In this document: piece by piece, positions 17,170 through 25,797 of the stretch | Layout: every line of letters starts with the position of its first letter | How positions within the stretch are numbered: the stretch's first letter is position 1 | NCBI GenBank assembly: GCA_019187405.1 | Contig: JABAQZ010000020.1 | Location: forward strand, 40,855-104,854 | Origin: Ignavibacteria bacterium | GTDB lineage: Bacteria > Bacteroidota > Ignavibacteria > Tepidaquicellales > Tepidaquicellaceae | Direction of reading: 5' to 3' | DNA: 64,000 nucleotides | Translations under genes and position numbers: made by a program | Notes under the pieces: generated by a model | What the model was told of the DNA's origin: nothing | The model's input: only the letters and a program-made list of their open reading frames with translations | Databases searched by the model: none

Positions 17170-19029
17170 ATGAAAAAATACAATTATAATAAAAAAATAA
17201 GAAATATTGCAATTATCGCTCATGTAGATCACGGTAAAACCACACTAGTAGATCATATGTTCAGACAAAGCGGATTGTTCAGAAAAAATCAGGATATAGC
17301 AGAAAGGATCATGGATAACATGGATTTAGAAAGGGAAAGAGGAATAACTATAGCTGCTAAAAACTGTTCTATAAAATGGGGAGATGTTAAGATAAACATA
17401 TTGGATACGCCCGGGCATGCTGATTTCGGAGGAGAAGTTGAAAGAGCTTTGATGATGGTTGACGGTGTAATACTTCTGGTTGATGCATCTGAAGGACCAT
17501 TGCCTCAGACAAGATTTGTACTAAAAAAAGCTCTCGAGTCAAAGTTAAAAATCATTGTTGTAATAAATAAGATTGACAGAAAAGATGCCCGCCCGAAGGA
17601 AGTTTTAGATGAAGTATATGAATTGTTCATTGACCTCGATGCAGATGAAGAGCAGATTGAATTTCCTGTGCTTTATGCAATTGGTAAAGAGGGGATTGCA
17701 ATAAAAAGTATAGAAGATGAAAATACAAATCTGGAAGTTCTCTTTGATACAATTATCCGCGAGATCAATCCTCCGAGATATGATCCCATAGAGCCTTTTC
17801 AAATGCTTGTAGCGGATCTTGATTATTCGGATTACCTTGGCAGGCTTGCCATTGGGAAAATTTCAAACGGATCAATCAGTAAGAAAGATGAACTCGTTTG
17901 CATTAATAAGGAAGCTGAAGTTATGCCAATGAAAATAACCAAGATACAGGTATATGAAGGAATTAATTTAAGTGAAACGGAGATGGCTGAAGCAGGGGAC
18001 ATTGTAATCCTTTCGGGAATTGATGAGGTACATATTGGAGATACAATCTGCAATAAAGAAAATCCAAAACCTTTAAAAAGAATCATAGTGGATGAACCGA
18101 CGATATCAATGATGTTTTCAATTAACACGTCGCCTTTTTCCGGAAGAGAAGGTAAATTAGTTCAGTCAAATAAAATCAGGGAGAGGTTATACAGAGAAAC
18201 GTTAAGCAATGTTGCGCTGCAAGTAGAAGATTCTCCTGACGGGGACAGTTTTGTTGTAAAAGGAAGGGGAGAATTTCAAATGGTGATTTTAATTGAAACA
18301 TTGAGAAGGGAAGGATATGAATTAAGTGTCGGAAGACCAAAAGTTATTTACAGATTAATTGAAGGCAGGAAATATGAACCGATAGAACATTTGTTTATTG
18401 ATTGTGATGAAAATTTTACAGGCATAATTTCCGAAAAACTTTCCAAAAGAAAAGGGAGAATGATTAATTTGATTAATCACGGAACCGGAAGAGTAAGGAT
18501 TGAATATTCAATACCATCCAGGTCATTAATTGGTTACAGGAATGAGTTTCTTACTGATACCAGAGGGACAGGAATAATGAATTCATATTTGCATGGTTAT
18601 GAAGAGTTCAGGGGAGAATTTCCTTTGAGGCTTACAGGTTCGCTGGTTTCCGACAGAGAAGGTACGGCATTGTCTTATTCAATATACAATCTTGAACCAA
18701 GAGGAACATTGTTTATAGTTCCTAATGATCAGGTATATGAAGGCATGATTGTCGGAGAACATAACCGCGACAATGATCTTGATGTAAATCCTACCAAAGG
18801 AAAAAAGCTGACTAACATGAGAGCATCGGGAAAAGATGAGGGAATAATACTGACGCCGGTAATTCCATTAACACTCGAGAGGGCAATCGAATTTATCAAG
18901 GAAGATGAATTAGTCGAAGTAACTCCGAAGAGCATAAGATTAAGGAAGGCGATACTATCCTCTCAGACCAGGCATACATTAAGAGGCAAAACTTTTCAGA
19001 AAAGTTTTGAAAAAGCAGAATTAAATTAA
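17170..19029 (+). CDS. typA: Ribosome-associated translational GTPase TypA/BipA
   Basis: This 619-residue protein is a TypA/BipA GTPase of the EF-G-like class, which binds the 70S/50S ribosome and helps large-subunit assembly and stress adaptation. The G motifs are clear: IAHVDHGKTTLVDHM (G1), RGITIAAKN (G2), DTPGHADFGGEVERAL (G3) and INKIDR (G4). The C-terminal part has the family's domain III-V phrases, for example DSFVVKGRGEFQMVILIETLRREGYE and SRSLIGYRNEFLTDTRGTGIMN. Length is normal. It leads a three-gene run with the ferredoxin-like and M3 peptidase genes. Confidence 0.96.
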   Translation: MKKYNYNKKIRNIAIIAHVDHGKTTLVDHMFRQSGLFRKNQDIAERIMDNMDLERERGITIAAKNCSIKWGDVKINILDTPGHADFGGEVERALMMVDGVILLVDASEGPLPQTRFVLKKALESKLKIIVVINKIDRKDARPKEVLDEVYELFIDLDADEEQIEFPVLYAIGKEGIAIKSIEDENTNLEVLFDTIIREINPPRYDPIEPFQMLVADLDYSDYLGRLAIGKISNGSISKKDELVCINKEAEVMPMKITKIQVYEGINLSETEMAEAGDIVILSGIDEVHIGDTICNKENPKPLKRIIVDEPTISMMFSINTSPFSGREGKLVQSNKIRERLYRETLSNVALQVEDSPDGDSFVVKGRGEFQMVILIETLRREGYELSVGRPKVIYRLIEGRKYEPIEHLFIDCDENFTGIISEKLSKRKGRMINLINHGTGRVRIEYSIPSRSLIGYRNEFLTDTRGTGIMNSYLHGYEEFRGEFPLRLTGSLVSDREGTALSYSIYNLEPRGTLFIVPNDQVYEGMIVGEHNRDNDLDVNPTKGKKLTNMRASGKDEGIILTPVIPLTLERAIEFIKEDELVEVTPKSIRLRKAILSSQTRHTLRGKTFQKSFEKAELN

Positions 19030-19057
19030 TTCAAGAAAATTTTAAAAGTGTAATTGA

Positions 19058-19435
19058 ATGTCAAAAATTGCGGATGAAAAGTTGAAAGATAAACTGAAGG
19101 AACTGAAACTCGATAAGATAAGACATCACATTTTTCTATGCTGTGATCAGACAAAACCGAAGTGCTGCGAGAAATCAGAAGGGCTAAAATCATGGGAATA
19201 TTTAAAAGAAAGATTGAAAGAACTTGAGCTAACTCAAAACGGAATTATAAACAGAACAAAAGCAAATTGCCTAAGGATTTGCGTTAAAGGACCAATAGCT
19301 GTCGTTTATCCTGAAGGTATTTGGTATCATTCATGTTCGCCTGATGTAATTGAAAGAATAATCAGCGAGCATTTAATTGGCGGCGTTCCTGTCAAGGAAA
19401 ACATTATTGATATTAATTCAGAAAATAAACAATAA
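19058..19435 (+). CDS. 2Fe-2S ferredoxin domain protein (thioredoxin-like fold)
   Basis: This 125-residue protein resembles the NuoE-like/thioredoxin-fold 2Fe-2S ferredoxins. Candidate cluster ligands are Cys28/29, Cys36/37, Cys71 and Cys75 in [12 protein letters not shown] and [22 protein letters not shown]; the last phrase, with VYPEGxWY, is the family hallmark. It is presumably a soluble electron carrier with an unknown partner. It starts 28 bases after typA and ends two bases before the M3 peptidase gene, so all three are probably one transcript. Confidence 0.85.
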   Translation: MSKIADEKLKDKLKELKLDKIRHHIFLCCDQTKPKCCEKSEGLKSWEYLKERLKELELTQNGIINRTKANCLRICVKGPIAVVYPEGIWYHSCSPDVIERIISEHLIGGVPVKENIIDINSENKQ

Positions 19436-19437
19436 TA

Positions 19438-21144
19438 ATGCAGACAACTACTACAGTTACTTTCAGTGATTTCGAATACACGAGACCGGATTTAGAATCC
19501 TTTAAGATAAAATTCACGGAGTTGCTTAAAAGGTTTTCGGAATCTGAAAGCGCAGGCGAACAATTGAAATACATCAAAGAGATAAATTCCATGAGGATGG
19601 AATTTGATTCGATGCAACGTTTAGCTAACATCAGATATACGATAAATACAAAGGATGATTTTTATAATCAGGAGCATGATTATTTTGATAATATTTCCCC
19701 TGAATACAAAAGATATATAAAAGAGTATTACGAATCTTTAATTAAATCAAACTACAGAAACATAATCGAGGCTAAAACCGGCAGTCAACTATTTAATCTT
19801 GCAGAATTTGGGTTAAAGACATTCAGCTCTGAGATAATGGAAGATCTGAAAAAAGAAATTCAGCTTGTTACAAGATATGTTAAGATAATATCGTCAGCTA
19901 AAATAAATTTTGACGGGAAAGTTTACAATCTTGCTGGCATGGATCCTTTCATTCAGTCTATTGACAGAGAAACGAGAAAAAAAGCATCAGAAGCCATGTG
20001 GGGATTCTTTGCCGATAATGAAAATGAGATTGGAGACATATTTGATGAGATGGTTAAAGTAAGAACCGTAATTTCAAGAAAACTGGGTTATGAAAATTTT
20101 GTTCAGCTTGGTTATGACAGGCTGCATAGGTCCGGATATGGAGTTTCAGATGTAGAAAAATTCAGGAAGCATGTACACGAATTGTTTATACCGGTAAATC
20201 AAGAATTAATGGAAAGGAAGAAGAGACTTCTGGGATATGATAAATTATTTAATTATGATTCAGGAATAAATTTTAAATCAGGGAATCCAACACCAAAAGG
20301 TTCGCCTGAATGGATAGTTAGCCAGGCGAAGAGAATGTATGAAGAACTATCTGCCGAGACAGGTGAGTTTATAAACTTTATGATAGATCATGAAACGCTA
20401 GATCTTTATAACAGAGAAAATAAATCACCGGGAGGATACTGCTCTTCAATTTACAAATACAAAACTCCGTTTATTTTTGCAAACTTAAACGGTACTGATC
20501 ACGATGTAAAAGTATTCACGCATGAAGCAGGGCATGCATTTCAGTTTTATCAAAGTATGAATAACGAATATCCTGAATACATGCATGCAACATTTGATGC
20601 GGCTGAAATTCATTCAATGGCAATGGAATTTATTACACATCCATGGATGAATTTATTTTTTAAAGAAGACACCGATAAATTTTTGTATTCTCATGTAAAG
20701 AGAGCTTTATCTTTTATACCTTACGGAACATCCGTGGATGAATTCCAGCACTTTGTTTACAGTAATCCTGATATAAGTCATAAAGAAAGGTGCAGGCAAT
20801 GGAGGATAATTGAAAAAAAGTACAATCCTGGACTAGATTATGATGGATTTGAGTTTCTTGAGAGCGGTGGAGCATGGATGCAAAAACCTCATATTTTCAG
20901 GACACCATTTTATTACATTGATTATTGTCTTGCACAGGTTTGCGCGCTTCAGTTTTGGAAAAAATTCAACGAAGATCGTGATGCTGCGTGGAATGATTAT
21001 TTGAAATTATGCAAAGCAGGCGGCAGTAAACCGTTTTGTGAATTAGTTGCCGAAGCAAATTTAGAGTCGCCATTTGAAAAAGCTACAGTAGAATCGGTTG
21101 TATCTTATGCTAAAAAGTATCTCAATGAAAATCCTGTTGAGTAA
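19438..21144 (+). CDS. M3 family oligoendopeptidase
   Basis: This 568-residue protein is a zinc metallopeptidase of family M3 (oligoendopeptidase F-like). The active-site motif HEAGH is at residues 362-366 (FTHEAGHAFQFYQS) and the third ligand region is AAEIHSMAMEF about 25 residues on. The first 200 residues are helical, as in pepF-type enzymes. No signal peptide is seen, so it should cleave short peptides in the cytoplasm. The N-terminus (MQTTTTVTFSDFEYTRPDLESFK) looks natural. It is the last gene of the typA run and converges on the gene at 21150 with only a five-base gap. Confidence 0.93.
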   Translation: MQTTTTVTFSDFEYTRPDLESFKIKFTELLKRFSESESAGEQLKYIKEINSMRMEFDSMQRLANIRYTINTKDDFYNQEHDYFDNISPEYKRYIKEYYESLIKSNYRNIIEAKTGSQLFNLAEFGLKTFSSEIMEDLKKEIQLVTRYVKIISSAKINFDGKVYNLAGMDPFIQSIDRETRKKASEAMWGFFADNENEIGDIFDEMVKVRTVISRKLGYENFVQLGYDRLHRSGYGVSDVEKFRKHVHELFIPVNQELMERKKRLLGYDKLFNYDSGINFKSGNPTPKGSPEWIVSQAKRMYEELSAETGEFINFMIDHETLDLYNRENKSPGGYCSSIYKYKTPFIFANLNGTDHDVKVFTHEAGHAFQFYQSMNNEYPEYMHATFDAAEIHSMAMEFITHPWMNLFFKEDTDKFLYSHVKRALSFIPYGTSVDEFQHFVYSNPDISHKERCRQWRIIEKKYNPGLDYDGFEFLESGGAWMQKPHIFRTPFYYIDYCLAQVCALQFWKKFNEDRDAAWNDYLKLCKAGGSKPFCELVAEANLESPFEKATVESVVSYAKKYLNENPVE

Positions 21145-21149
21145 ACCGG

Positions 21150-21692
21150 TTAATCTTTGTTATTAATTTTTTCAAGCATATACAGTTTTTTTGCGCATAA
21201 TTTTTTCTTTGAAACTGCTTGAGCAGAGTCTTTTAGTTTAAGATGCCGGACGACTGCTCTGGATTTTTTATTTCCGACTGAATAAAAATTTACCGAGATT
21301 CTTGTAAATCCGTGGTTCCATTTTGCCCGGAAAGATTTATCGATACTTTTAGTTGTGACTTCAATATCTTCAACCAGCCAATTTTTTCTTAATTTGATGT
21401 TTACAAAATAATTATACAGGTTTTTCAATGGAATTCCGAAGGTTTTGCTTACACTTATTTCAAAACCTTTTGGTTTTTGATAAAGCTTTCGGAGGTCTTT
21501 TTCTTTTTCATATTCCACTGTAAGCATCTGGCTCCACCATCCGCCAACGGGATAATTATCATAAATCCATTGGGCAATTTCTTTGTGAGGTTTTTCTGCA
21601 GACATTTCTAAATCGAGAATTCTGAACCAGTCTTTCCACGATTTACCGGTTGTTTTTTTAACAGCGTCGTTGCTGACCCGTTTTAAAGTTAT
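21150..21692 (-). CDS. DUF4287/SRPBCC-like protein with a non-standard start
   Basis: From the first ATG (21605) the frame gives 151 residues with HKEIAQWIYDNYPVGGWWSQMLTVEYEKEKDLR, which resembles DUF4287 proteins, then an SRPBCC/AHSA1-like half (LRKNWLVEDIEVTTKSIDKSFRAKWNHGFTRISV). Family members have an extra N-terminal helix of the type VSxxAVKKxTGKxWxxWFxxLD. Exactly this reads in the same frame upstream of the ATG: RVSNDAVKKTTGKSWKDW (21680-21625). Yet no ATG, GTG or TTG exists between that helix and the in-frame stop at 21734. The best candidate start is ATA at 21692; ATT at 21722 is another. Function is unknown. The coordinates assume the ATA start. Confidence 0.6.
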   Translation of the reverse strand: MTLKRVSNDAVKKTTGKSWKDWFRILDLEMSAEKPHKEIAQWIYDNYPVGGWWSQMLTVEYEKEKDLRKLYQKPKGFEISVSKTFGIPLKNLYNYFVNIKLRKNWLVEDIEVTTKSIDKSFRAKWNHGFTRISVNFYSVGNKKSRAVVRHLKLKDSAQAVSKKKLCAKKLYMLEKINNKD

Positions 21693-21787
21693 TTGTTTTT
21701 TTGCAAAATGATTTATTGAAATATAAAAGATTTAAACGCAGGGTAAATTAATTAAAATGGTAATAACTTTTGAAAATATTTTTTGCG

Positions 21788-21966
21788 TTGGGTGGGGGGG
21801 GGGGTGGGGAAACCGTTTAAACGGTTTCCCCCCCCACCCAACCAATATGCTGCTCAAGGGGAAGGATGAGAAAACCGTTTAAACGGTTTTCCCACCCGCT
21901 CCCCCAATATGCCGCTCAAAGGGAAGGATGAGAAAACCGTTTAAACGGTTTTCCCACCCGCTCCCC
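21788..21966. repeat. GC-rich palindromic tandem repeat, exact 62-bp period
   Basis: Three palindromes with the core AAACCGTTTAAACGGTTT are centred at 21818.5, 21880.5 and 21942.5, an exact spacing of 62 bp. In copies 2 and 3 the palindrome is 20 bp and is flanked on the left by a purine-rich arm (...AAGGATGAG) and on the right by CCCACCCGCTCCCCC; the two units are nearly identical. Copy 1 instead has a run of 11 G, T and four G on the left, and eight C then ACCCAACC on the right, so its arms are also partly inverted repeats (TTGGGT with ACCCAA). The array is far richer in G and C than its surroundings. It lies between the sulfotransferase stop and the DUF4287-like gene. It could be a REP-like element or a repeated terminator-like structure. 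Confidence 0.85.
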
Positions 21967-22013
21967 CATCTCACTCTCCTCCTTTTTCACATACTTTCTC
22001 TACTGAAATAAAA

Positions 22014-22697
22014 TCATAAATTCAGTCTGCATGCAAATTCATAGACTTTGTATTCCAGTGAACATTTATCCTTAAAAATTCTTATGGAAGATTCAGAAGG
22101 CCTTCGCTCTCTTTCCGAATAATTTAATTTATATAAATCTATTGTTGGCTTATTTAATTTTTCTGCGAGTATGTTTAGTGACTTTTGATAATCTTCCAGC
22201 ACACCTATATGAATGTAATTATTATTAATTACCGATTCAAAATTCTCTTCATTCATTTCTTCTGGGAAAAAAACATGAGAATATGGTTTGCTTGTTTCAA
22301 GATATTCATCAATATCATAATTAATGGTTCTCTTCTTGCCGTTTACATAAAGTTTATCTTTCTGGGATAAATTATATTCATACCAGAAAGTTGAAACCTG
22401 CATTTCAAGCGGTTCTCTTACAAATGTAAAATACTGCTTAATTTCGGGATAATACTGTCTTGCTCCTACTCCTGCTGTATTTTCAAAATGTCCGTGAATG
22501 CAAATCCCTCGTTTAAATTTTCCCGTTAAGAAATTTTTAACTTTTACTTTTATGGGAAACTCTCCCTTTTTGTGATGATAGTAGTGTAAAAAAAATTTGT
22601 CCCCGAACCAGTGTTTAAGTACTGACTGCAAGCTTATCCCTCCGCATTTCGGAATATGTATAGATATTACCGGTTCTTTATGATTATATTCCAGCAA
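22014..22697 (-). CDS. Sulfotransferase family protein
   Basis: This 227-residue protein has the PAPS-binding pattern of sulfotransferases: a 5'-phosphosulfate loop ISIHIPKCGGISLQS near residues 11-25 and a 3'-phosphate region YFTFVREPLEMQVSTFWYE near 89-107. HIPKCGG is typical of the branch acting on carbohydrates. No membrane segment is visible. It would transfer sulfate to a sugar or lipid acceptor, possibly a surface glycan, but the substrate is unknown. It lies 15 bases after the GT39 gene, so the two probably form one transcript ending in the palindromic array. Confidence 0.8.
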   Translation of the reverse strand: MLEYNHKEPVISIHIPKCGGISLQSVLKHWFGDKFFLHYYHHKKGEFPIKVKVKNFLTGKFKRGICIHGHFENTAGVGARQYYPEIKQYFTFVREPLEMQVSTFWYEYNLSQKDKLYVNGKKRTINYDIDEYLETSKPYSHVFFPEEMNEENFESVINNNYIHIGVLEDYQKSLNILAEKLNKPTIDLYKLNYSERERRPSESSIRIFKDKCSLEYKVYEFACRLNL

Positions 22698-22712
22698 TTA
22701 ATTATAATTTAT

Positions 22713-24254
22713 TTATTGATAAGTTTTAATTTCATTCCATACTTCACTCAAAGGCATTTTTGCATTCCTGGCAATATAAATTGGAATGTTGTTCTCATAA
22801 GGCATTGAATATTCTGCTTCATGAATCATTGCCTGCTCTACATTTTCAAATATCCTTAAATGGTCAGTCGAATCTCCTCCTATTATTATTAATATCGGAT
22901 CTTCATTGCCGCCATAACCCCACAGCCAATATGAATTATGAGGGCTTATCGTCCGAGGAATAGGATATTTATTTTTAAAATATTCCATTGCAGCAGCTTC
23001 GCCATAATTTCTTCCGAATATTAATGTGTTAAGTCTATCATCTCTGGGAAGCGATTGATATACGTTTGATACGTCTTCTGCTAACTTCTCCCAGCCGTGC
23101 ATGTCAGAGTAAAACTGCGGTAATTCAGTTAACTCATGACCTTCAGAATTCTGAGGAGTAATTCCAATTGCATTTGAATAAGAAATAAAAGTTTTTACAG
23201 GCAATACTGGTAAAGCAAAAGGTAATAGCGCTATTCCGGTAACCAATAATATTCCGAGCATCGTATATCTTATCCAACGCAATCTTACCAGAGTCCTTTT
23301 CTCAATAAAAACTGCTCCTCCGGCTAATAACACCGTATAAGATGCAGCAAGATACTCAGCTTTACTGTGACCGTTAATAATCAATATTAATGCAGTAGTA
23401 AGAAAAATTATAGCAGGAATTCTATATCCTGAATTCTCTCTGTTTGATAAGAAAAAATACAAACCAGGAATCCATATTAATGCAGCAATCGGATTTAAAT
23501 TCAGAAGCTGCCCAATTAAAAAATCAATTATTCCTATTGACGAGTATTTTTCATTTACTGCATTTCTTATAAATTCAAGATGCGCAAAATCATTTTGAAA
23601 ATTCCATAAAACATACGGAAGAAAAATTGTAATTGAAATAAGATAAGTAACATAAGGCTTCAGCGTAAGAAATTCTTTTCTCTTATCTGTTATCAGCAGT
23701 CCCGCTGTAAATCCTGCTATGAACCATAGAAATCCTGTTTTGTTCAGTAATCCTATCCCCATTACAACCCCCAATATAATCCATAAATACTGTCTGCTGT
23801 TTTTTAATATTAGTAAGATGATATAAAATGACAAAGCCCAGATAAAAATATCCAGAAAGTTCATTGAATAGAATGTTCCCATTGCAAGGTAAATTGGAGC
23901 AAAGATTACAGCCATTGAAGAAAGTAAAAATGAATAATTCCTTCCGCCGAGCTCCAATGTCATCATACAGACAATAAATACAGTCAATCCCGAAAAAACT
24001 GCGGGTAACAACCTTATGGCAAAGACTGAATTTCCGATTAACATGTTGCTTATATACATAAGCGCAATTGAAAATGGAGGCTGGTCAACATATCCAAAAT
24101 CAAGTCTATCAGTACAGGCAATATAATATAATTCATCTCTGAAAATTCCATAACCGGCAAATAAATTTGTATATAGATGAAGTATTACGGGGATTGCTGA
24201 TAGAATTATGATTATATATTTCTGATACTTTGCTTGTCTGTTTGTATAAGGCAA
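22713..24254 (-). CDS. GT39/ArnT-type membrane glycosyltransferase
   Basis: This 513-residue polytopic protein has about eleven hydrophobic segments and a periplasmic C-terminal part. The first loop FRDELYYIACTDRLDFGYVDQPPFSIALM carries the acidic-proline pattern of the PMT_2/GT39-like family (with ArnT), which moves a sugar from a polyprenyl-phosphate donor to a lipid or protein on the outer face of the inner membrane. The DPM1-like synthase encoded at 58139 could supply a donor, though this is an inference. The sulfotransferase gene follows by 15 bases. Confidence 0.8.
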   Translation of the reverse strand: MPYTNRQAKYQKYIIIILSAIPVILHLYTNLFAGYGIFRDELYYIACTDRLDFGYVDQPPFSIALMYISNMLIGNSVFAIRLLPAVFSGLTVFIVCMMTLELGGRNYSFLLSSMAVIFAPIYLAMGTFYSMNFLDIFIWALSFYIILLILKNSRQYLWIILGVVMGIGLLNKTGFLWFIAGFTAGLLITDKRKEFLTLKPYVTYLISITIFLPYVLWNFQNDFAHLEFIRNAVNEKYSSIGIIDFLIGQLLNLNPIAALIWIPGLYFFLSNRENSGYRIPAIIFLTTALILIINGHSKAEYLAASYTVLLAGGAVFIEKRTLVRLRWIRYTMLGILLVTGIALLPFALPVLPVKTFISYSNAIGITPQNSEGHELTELPQFYSDMHGWEKLAEDVSNVYQSLPRDDRLNTLIFGRNYGEAAAMEYFKNKYPIPRTISPHNSYWLWGYGGNEDPILIIIGGDSTDHLRIFENVEQAMIHEAEYSMPYENNIPIYIARNAKMPLSEVWNEIKTYQ

Positions 24255-24289
24255 TTTTAAATACAGTTAGGAGTTAAATCAAATAAAGG

Positions 24290-24320
24290 CAAAGTTAAAT
24301 AGTTACTTCTATTTTGAAAA
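24290..24320 (-). promoter_or_regulatory. Possible promoter of the GT39-sulfotransferase pair
   Basis: On the minus strand TAACTTTG (24297-24290) matches TAnnTTTG fully and lies about 36 bases before the GT39 ATG. Twenty bases upstream is TTT (24320-24318) in place of TTG. The box overlaps the end of the decayed gene. Confidence 0.35.
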
Positions 24321-24540
24321 TGAATTCTTCTTTAAGATATACAGTCTCTTTTACTTTTATCGGACCTTTTTCATCTTTCATTATGTATGAAACATTTACA
24401 AAATTTTCTTTTTGATGAAACTCAATTTAGCACATTCTAAATCCACCGTATTTCCAGTTTGTTTTAAGATATTCATCTATTGAGTTAAATCATCCAAAAG
24501 AGCTTATATGAACAAAGTCTATATTAGCCTGATTATTACA
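24295..24540 (-). pseudogene. Decayed gene remnant with two in-frame stops
   Basis: Read on the minus strand, one frame ending at TAA 24295 gives protein-like sequence of about 80 codons broken by two stop codons: NIDFVHISSFG, stop, FNSIDEYLKTNWKYGGFRMC, stop, then IEFHQKENFVNVSYIMKDEK and VYLKEEFIFKIEVTI. The composition and continuity across stops look like a real protein C-terminus that has decayed. Further upstream the frame breaks up. I do not recognise the family. It sits directly upstream of the GT39 gene on the same strand. Confidence 0.5.
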
Positions 24541-24872
24541 ATATTATTAATCGTCCAACCTGCGTAAAACTGTTTACTGTTTTAAGATCAATTTGTAATA
24601 ATTTATTCAAATAGAATCCGAAGCTTGCTATTCACTTTGTTTACAAATTAATAAATACTTAGGTTAATTTAAATTATTAAAACTTATATATTTCAGTTAA
24701 TTATTCTTTTATTACTGCGGAGATTTCATTCAATAAAAATCATTTTTAAGAAAAATAAAATATTATTTTTAGTCTCGTGTTAAAAACTAAATTTGCTCTA
24801 AGAAATTTCTTGAAAAACGGTTTTCATTATTAAATTAATTGAATAGAAAATTCTTTCGAGTTAAATTGTAAC
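24541..24872. other. AT-rich intergenic stretch before trhO
   Basis: Very AT-rich sequence without a convincing gene or repeat. Just before trhO a TTG is followed by 20 bases and TAAATTGT (two mismatches to TAnnTTTG) only three bases from the ATG, too close for a confident promoter call. Confidence 0.45.
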
Positions 24873-25796
24873 ATGAAAAACATATTTCTTTACAGAGTAC
24901 TTCTTTATTATAAATATGTCAGAATTAATGAATATGAAAAGTATGCTGACCTTCACTTAAAATTTTGCCAATCGCTGGGTGTAAAAGGCAGAATAGTGAT
25001 TGCACCGGAAGGGATAAACGGGACAATTTCAGGAACGGAAGAACAGACAAATGCATATATCTATGCAATGAGAATGGATGACAGATTCAGAGACATGGAA
25101 TTCAAAATTGATAATGCAGAAGGTCATGCTTTTAAAAAACTTTATGTTAGACCAAAAAATGAAATAGTAACTTTGAAGCTGGAAGAAGATATAGACCCAA
25201 ATCAAATTTCCGGTAAACGTCTTAAGCCTGCTGAATTTCTTGAAGAAATGAAAAAGGATAATGTGGTAATCATAGATGCAAGAAATGATTATGAATTTGA
25301 TATCGGACATTTTAAGAATGCCATTAGACCTGATGTCAGAAATTTTAAGCAGTTTCCCGATTGGATTAAAAAAAACAAAGAAAGATTTAAAGATAAAAAA
25401 ATTCTGGCATATTGTACCGGAGGAATCAGATGCGAAAAATTTTCAGGTTTACTTTTAAGGGAAGGACTTGTTGACGTAAATCAACTTCATGGCGGCATTA
25501 TTGCATATTCAAAAGACCCAATTACAAAAGGCTCAATGTTTGAAGGTAAATGTTATGTCTTTGATGAAAGAATTTCCGTTGAAGTTAATTTTGCCGAAGG
25601 ATATACTCTGATTGGAAAATGCTATCATTGCGGTAAGCCATGCGATCGTTATGTAAATTGTGCGCATCTCAGCTGTCATTTTCAATTCATCTGCTGTGAT
25701 GAGTGTGAAATAAAATACAAGCGTTCATGCTCAAAAGAATGTGAAGAAGCTGAAGACCATGAATGGAATAGAAAACCTGTCAGCAATAAAAATTAA
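24873..25796 (+). CDS. trhO: tRNA uridine-34 hydroxylase, rhodanese-like (TrhO)
   Basis: This 307-residue protein matches TrhO/YceA: an N-terminal acylphosphatase-like domain (FYR-like LYRVLLYYKYVRI and IVIAPEGINGTISGT), a rhodanese domain with VVIIDARNDYEFDIGHFKNAI and the active-site Cys181 in LAYCTGGIRCEKF, and a C-terminal Cys-rich region (CYHCGKPCDRY...CCDECEIKYKRSCSKEC). Known members use O2 to make 5-hydroxyuridine at position 34 of certain tRNAs. It is followed by a convergent flavoprotein gene after one base. Confidence 0.93.
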   Translation: MKNIFLYRVLLYYKYVRINEYEKYADLHLKFCQSLGVKGRIVIAPEGINGTISGTEEQTNAYIYAMRMDDRFRDMEFKIDNAEGHAFKKLYVRPKNEIVTLKLEEDIDPNQISGKRLKPAEFLEEMKKDNVVIIDARNDYEFDIGHFKNAIRPDVRNFKQFPDWIKKNKERFKDKKILAYCTGGIRCEKFSGLLLREGLVDVNQLHGGIIAYSKDPITKGSMFEGKCYVFDERISVEVNFAEGYTLIGKCYHCGKPCDRYVNCAHLSCHFQFICCDECEIKYKRSCSKECEEAEDHEWNRKPVSNKN

Positions 25797-25797
25797 A

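Noticed and set aside
21788..21966. The palindromic array as a CRISPR array
   Set aside because: The spacing is regular, but the sequences between palindromes are nearly identical rather than unique spacers, and there are no cas genes in the window.
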